NCBI GenBank assembly: GCA_947396885.1
Contig: OX377206.1
Span: 45,491,631 to 45,555,630 of the forward strand
Length of the DNA stretch: 64,000 bases
Source: Heligmosomoides polygyrus polygyrus
Taxonomy: Eukaryota; Nematoda; Chromadorea; Rhabditida; Heligmosomidae
Direction of reading: 5' to 3'
Shown here one piece after another: positions 59,001 through 64,000 of this stretch (position 1 is its first letter; each line of letters opens with the position of its first letter). The notes under the pieces are model-generated. The model saw only the letters and a list, made by a program, of their open reading frames with translations, made no database searches and had not been told where the DNA came from. Made by a program: the position numbers and the translations under genes.

Positions 59001-62000
59001 CCCTGATGTACGTTGAACGACGTCTAGCCCCCCTCTAATCATTACGTAAGTTGGACGACGTCTAGGGCACGCCTTCTGAATGCTGACGCACGTTGAACGA
59101 CGTCCAGTGTTCGCCTTTTGAATCTCTACCCACGTTGGGCGACGTCTGCGGCACTTCCTCTGAACCCTGACGTACGTTGAACGACGTCTAGCTCCCCCCT
59201 AATCATTACGTAAGTTGGACGACGTCTAGGGCACGCCTTCTGAATGCTGACGCACGTTGAACGACGTCCAGTGTTCGCCTTTTGAATCTCTACCCACGTT
59301 GGGCGACGTCTGCGGCACTTCTTCTGAACCTGAGGTAGTTGAACGACGTCTAGCCCCCCTCTAGTCATTACATAATTTGGACGACGTCTGGGGCACGCCT
59401 TCTGAATGCTGACGCACGTTGAACGACGTCCAGTGTTCGCCTTTTGAATCTCTACCCACGTTGGGCGACGTCTGCGGCAATTCTTCTGAACCTGAGGTAC
59501 TTGAACGACGTCTAGCCCCCTAATCATTACGTAAGTTGGACGACGTCTAGGGCACGCCTTCTGAATCCCTATGCACCTTGGACGACGTCTAGGGCACGCA
59601 TTCAAAATCCTGACTCACGAAGGACGACGTCTAGGGTAGCCTTCTGAATGCTGACGCACGTTGGGCGACGTCTGCGGCACTACTTCTGAACCCTGACGTA
59701 CGTTGAACGACGTCTAGCCCCCCTAATCATTACGAAAGTTGGACGACGTCTAGGGCACGCCTTCTGAATCCCTATGCACCTTGGACGACGTCTAGGGCAC
59801 GCATTCAAAATCCTGACTCACGAAGGACGACGTCTAGGGTAGCCTTCTGAATGCTGACCCACGTTGGGCGACGTCTGCGGCACTACTTCTGAACCCTGAC
59901 GTACGTTGAACGACGTCTAGCCCCCTAATCATTACGTAAGTTGGACGACGTCTAGGGCACGCCTTCTGAATTCCTATGCACCTTGGACGACGTCTAGGGC
60001 ACGACGTCTAGGGTAGCCTTCCGAATGCTGACGCACGTTGAACGACGTCCAGTGTTCGCCTTTTGAATCTCTACCCACGCTGGGCGACGTCTGCGGCACT
60101 TCTTCTGAACCCTGACGTACGTTGAACGACGTCTAGCCCCCCTAATCATTACGAAAGTTGGACGACGTCTAGGGCACGCCTTCTGAATCCCTATGCACCT
60201 TGGACGACGTCTAGGGCACGCCTTCTGAATGCTGACGCACGTTGAACGACGTCCAGTGTTCGCCTTTTGAATCTCTACCCACGTTGGGCGACGTCTGCGG
60301 CACTTCTTCTGAACCCTGACGTACGTTGAACGACGTCTAGCCCCCTCTAATCATTACGTAAGTTGGACGACGTCTAGGGCACGCCTTCTGAATGCTGACG
60401 CACGTTGAACGACGTCCAGTGTTCGCCTTTTGAATCTCTACCCACGTTGGGCGACGTCTGCGGCACTTCCTCTGAACCCTGACGTACGTTGAACGACGTC
60501 TAGCTCCCCCCCCCTAATCATTACGTAAGTTGGACGACGTCTAGGGCACGCCTTCTGAATGCTGACACACGTTGAACGACGTCCAGTGTTCGCCTTTTGA
60601 ATCTCTACCCACGTTGGGCGACGTCTGCGGCACTTCCTCTGAACCCTGACGTACGTTGAACGACGTCTAGCTCCCCCCCCCCTAATCATTACGTAAGTTG
60701 GACGACGTCTAGGGCACGCCTTCTGAATCCCTATGCACCTTGGACGACGTCTAGGGAACGCATTCAAAATCCTGACTCACGAAGGACGACGTCTAGGGTA
60801 GCCTTCTGAATGCTGACGCACGTTGGGCGACGTCTGCGGCACTACTTCTGAACCCTGACGTACGTTGAACGACGTCTAGCCCCCCTAATCATTACGAAAG
60901 TTGGACGAAGTCTAGGGCACGCCTTCTGAATCCCTATGCACCTTGGACGACGTCTAGGGCACGCATTCAAAATCCTGACTTACGAAGGACGACGTCTAGG
61001 GCACGCCTTCTGAATCCCTGTGCACCTTGGACGAGGTCTAGGGCACGCATTCAAAATCCTGACTTACGAAGGACGACGTCTAGGGTAGCCTTCTGAATGC
61101 TGACGCACGTTGGGCGACGTCTGCGGCACTACTTCTGAACCCTGACGTACGTTGAACGACGTCTAGCCCCGTAATCATTACGAAAGTTGGACGACGTCTA
61201 GGGCACGCCTTCTGAATCCCTATGCACCTTGGACGACGTCTAGGGAACGCATTCAAAATCCTGACTCACGAAGGACGACGTCTAGGGTAGCCTTCTGAAT
61301 GCTGACGCACGTTGGGCGACGTCTGCGGCACGACTTCTGAACCCTGACGTACGTTGAACGACGTCTAGCCCCCTAATCATTACGTAAGTTGGACGACGTC
61401 TAGGGCACGCCTTCTGAATCCCTATGCACCTTGGACAACGTCTAGGGCACGACGTCTAGGGTAGCCTTCTGAATGCTGACGCACGTTGAACGACGTCCAG
61501 TGTTCGCCTTTTGAATCTCTACCCACGTTGGGCGACGTCTGCGGCACTTCCTCTGAACCCTGACGTACGTTGAACGACGTCTAGCCCCCCTAATCATTAC
61601 GAAAGTTGGACGAAGTCTAGGGCACGCCTTCTGAATCCCTATGCACCTAGGACGACGTCTAGGGCACGCATTCAAAATCCTGACTTACGAAGGACGACGT
61701 CTAGGGCACGCCTTCTGAATCCCTGTGCACCTTGGACGACGTCTAGGGCACGCATTCAAAATCCTGACTTACGAAGGACGACGTCTAGGGTAGCCTTTCG
61801 AATGCTGACGCACGTTGGGCGACGTCTGCGGCACTACTTCTGAACCCTGACGTACGTTGAACGACGTCTAGCCCCCCTAATCATTACGAAAGTTGGACGA
61901 AGTCTAGGGCACGCCTTCTGAATCCCTATGCACCTTGGACGACGTCTAGGGCACGCATTCAAAATCCTGACTTACGAAGGACGACGTCTAGGGCACGCCT

Positions 62001-64000
62001 TCTGAATCCCTATGCACCTTGGACGACGTCTAGGGAACGCATTCAAAATCCTGACTCACGAAGGACGACGTCTAGGGTAGCCTTCTGAATGCTGACGCAC
62101 GTTGGGCGACGTCTGCGGCACGACTTCTGAACCCTGACGTACGTTGAACGACGTCTAGCCCCCTAATCATTACGTAAGTTGGACGACGTCTAGGGCACGC
62201 CTTCTGAATCCCTATGCACCTTGGACGACGTCTAGGGCACGACGTCTAGGGCACGCCTTCTGAATGCTGACGCACGTTGAACGACGTCCAGTGTTCGCCT
62301 TTTGAATCTCTACCCACGTTGGGCGACGTCTGCGGCACTTCCTCTGAACCCTGACGTACGTTGAACGACGTTTAGCTCCCCTCCCCTAATCATTACGTAA
62401 GATGGACGACGTCTAGGGCACGCCTTCTGAATGCTGACGCACGTTGAACGACGTCCAGTGTTCGCCTTTTGAATCTCTACCCACGTTGGGCGACGTCTGC
62501 GGCACTTCTTCTGAACCTGAGGTAGTTGAACGACGTCTAGCCCCCCTCCTAGTCATTACATAATTTGGACGACGTCTGGGGCACGCCTTCTGAATGCTGA
62601 CGCACGTTGAACGACGTCCAGTGTTCGCCTTTTGAATCTCTACCCACGTTGGGCGACGTCTGCGGCAATTCTTCTGAACCTGAGGTAGTTGAACGACGTC
62701 TAGCCCCCCTAATCATTACGTAAGTTGGACGACGTCTAGGGCACGCCTTCTGAATCCCTATGCACCTTGGACGACGTCTAGGGCACGCATTCAAAATCCT
62801 GACTCACGAAGGACGACGTCTAGGGTAGCCTTCTGAATGCTGACGCACGTTGGGCGACGTCTAGGGCACGCATTCAAAATCCTGACTCACGAAGGACGAC
62901 GTCTAGGGTAGCCTTCTGAATGCTGACCCACGTTGGGCGACGTCTGCGGCACTACTTCTGAACCCTGACGTACGTTGAACGACGTCTAGCCCCCTAATCA
63001 TTACGTAAGTTGGACGACGTCTAGGGCACGCCTTCTGAATCCCTATGCACCTTGGACGACGTCTAGGGCACGACGTCTAGGGTAGCCTTCTGAATGCTGA
63101 CGCACGTTGAACGACGTCCAGTGTTCGCCTTTTGAATCTCTACCCACGTTGGGCGACGTCTGCGGCACTTCCTCTGAACCCTGACGTACGTTGAACGACG
63201 TCTAGCTCCCCCCCCCCTAATCATTACGTAAGTTGGACGACGTCTAGGGCACGCCTTCTGAATCCCTATGCACCTTGGACGACATCTAGGGAACGCATTC
63301 AAAATCCTGACTTACGAAGGACGACGTAAAGGGCACGCCTTCTGAATCCCTGTGCACCTTGGACGACGTCTAGGACACGCATTCAAAATCCTGACTTACG
63401 AAGGACGACGTCTAGCCCCCCTAATCATTACGTAAGTTGGACGACGTCTAGGGCACGCCTTCTGAATTCCTATGCACCTTGGACGACGTCTAGGGCACGA
63501 CGTCTAGGGTAGCCTTCTGAATGCTGACGCACGTTGAACGACATCCAGTGTTCGCCTTTTGAATCTCTACCCACGCTGGGCGACGTCTGCGGCACTTCTT
63601 CTGAACCCTGATGTACGTTGAACGACGTCTAGCCCCCCTCTAATCATTACGTAAGTTGGACGACGTCTAGGGCACGCCTTCTGAATGCTGACGCACGTTG
63701 AACGACGTCCAGTGTTCGCCTTTTGAATCTCTACCCACGTTGGGCGACGTCTGCGGCACTTCCTCTGAACCCTGACGTACGTTGAACGACGTCTAGCTCC
63801 CCCCTAATCATTACGTAAGTTGGACGACGTCTAGGGCACGCCTTCTGAATGCTGACGCACGTTGAACGACATCCAGTGTTCGCCTTTTGAATCTCTACCC
63901 ACGCTGGGCGACGTCTGCGGCACTTCCTCTGAACCCTGACGTACGTTGAACGACGTTTAGCTCCCCTCCCCTAATCATTACGTAAGATGGACGACGTCTA
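53060..64000 (+). repeat. Tandem higher-order duplication, about 5,555 bp x 2
   Basis: Sequence from about 53.06 kb recurs from about 58.62 kb with an offset of 5,555-5,556 bp to near the window end, including rare variants (GAACGACCTCC, GGACAACGTC, CACCTAGGACG, GGACGAGGTC, TAAGATGGACG). The one-base drift comes from C-run length. The junction near 58640 joins two type-A monomers, as expected from unequal exchange. Confidence 0.8.

Larger units (their letters stand above)
28849..64000 (+). repeat. Satellite DNA with 42-bp monomers in higher-order repeats
   Basis: Over 35 kb of head-to-tail repeats without any other insertion, running off the window. The basic monomer is about 42 bp and typically starts ACGACGTCTAGGGCACGC. 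Diverged types recur: A (CCTATGCACCTTGG), B (ATTCAAAATCCTGAC), C (GGGTAGCCTTC, 41 bp), D (TGCGGCACTTCC), F (CCAGTGTTCGCC) and E (a C run then CTAATCATTACGTAA, about 36-45 bp). Common higher-order units are E-A-B-C-D (about 203 bp) and C'-F-D'-E (about 163 bp). GACGTC occurs in most monomers. On the order of 800 monomers are present. Minus-strand ORFs of up to 173 codons arise because 42 is divisible by three. Confidence 0.95.

Noticed and set aside
29546..63302. Many minus-strand ORFs of 73-173 codons rich in Arg (PRRRP, VSIQKA, VEIQKA)
   Set aside because: They are translations of the 42-bp satellite, open only because 42 equals 14 codons. They end at fixed repeat positions and have no independent coding evidence.
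28849..64000. CRISPR-like array
   Set aside because: All units are related to one another without unique spacers, and the context is eukaryotic. It is satellite DNA.

Overview
The window reads as eukaryotic DNA, most likely from a nematode and probably a clade V (strongylid or hookworm-like) worm. The reasons are short introns with TTTCAG-type acceptors, BEL/Pao retroelements with a YVDN reverse transcriptase motif and an envelope-like remnant, mariner and Mutator-type DNA transposons, and low density of host genes. The species cannot be fixed from sequence alone.

Layout. 1-3.7 kb is a large inverted-repeat (fold-back) structure with several TGACGTCA palindromes. 4.17-10.78 kb is a nest: a decayed mariner element (TA target duplication, terminal inverted repeats at both outer ends) carries a BEL/Pao LTR retrotransposon with 200-bp LTRs. 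That retrotransposon keeps frameshifted gag, protease and reverse transcriptase, has lost integrase by a deletion that fuses RNase H to an envelope-like C-terminus, and has an extra zinc-knuckle ORF before its 3' LTR. 11-17.5 kb is a graveyard of small repeats: a CR1-like LINE relic between inverted repeats, a RING-like exon fragment, poly-G-bearing TIR elements, a GC-rich repeat and a tRNA-derived hairpin.

Host genes are few. A terminal coding exon with splice acceptor and poly(A) signal lies at 18.96-19.14 kb (+ strand, not recognised). Five phase-compatible exons of a patatin-like phospholipase (ATGL/PNPLA type) lie at 20.6-22.2 kb (- strand); the exon that should carry the catalytic GXSXG serine is not visible.

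22.8-28.85 kb is a second nest. A Mutator-like non-autonomous element (34-bp perfect TIR start, 9-bp target duplication) sits in a second copy of the GC-rich repeat, whose intact copy at 16.8 kb supplies the empty site. This abuts a young BEL-type LTR element (two differences in 765 bp between LTRs) that encodes only a proline-rich, triple-zinc-knuckle gag-like protein.

The last 35 kb (28,849-64,000) is one uninterrupted head-to-tail satellite starting exactly at the 3' end of that LTR. Its basic monomer is about 42 bp. Diverged monomer types are arranged into higher-order units (about 203 bp and 163 bp), which are duplicated again on scales of 815, 1,405, 2,546, 5,555 and about 8,500 bp. The ORFs in this part are by-products of a repeat length divisible by three, not genes. 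The satellite and its clean LTR junction, the nested transposons and the gag-only LTR element are the most notable parts of the window.
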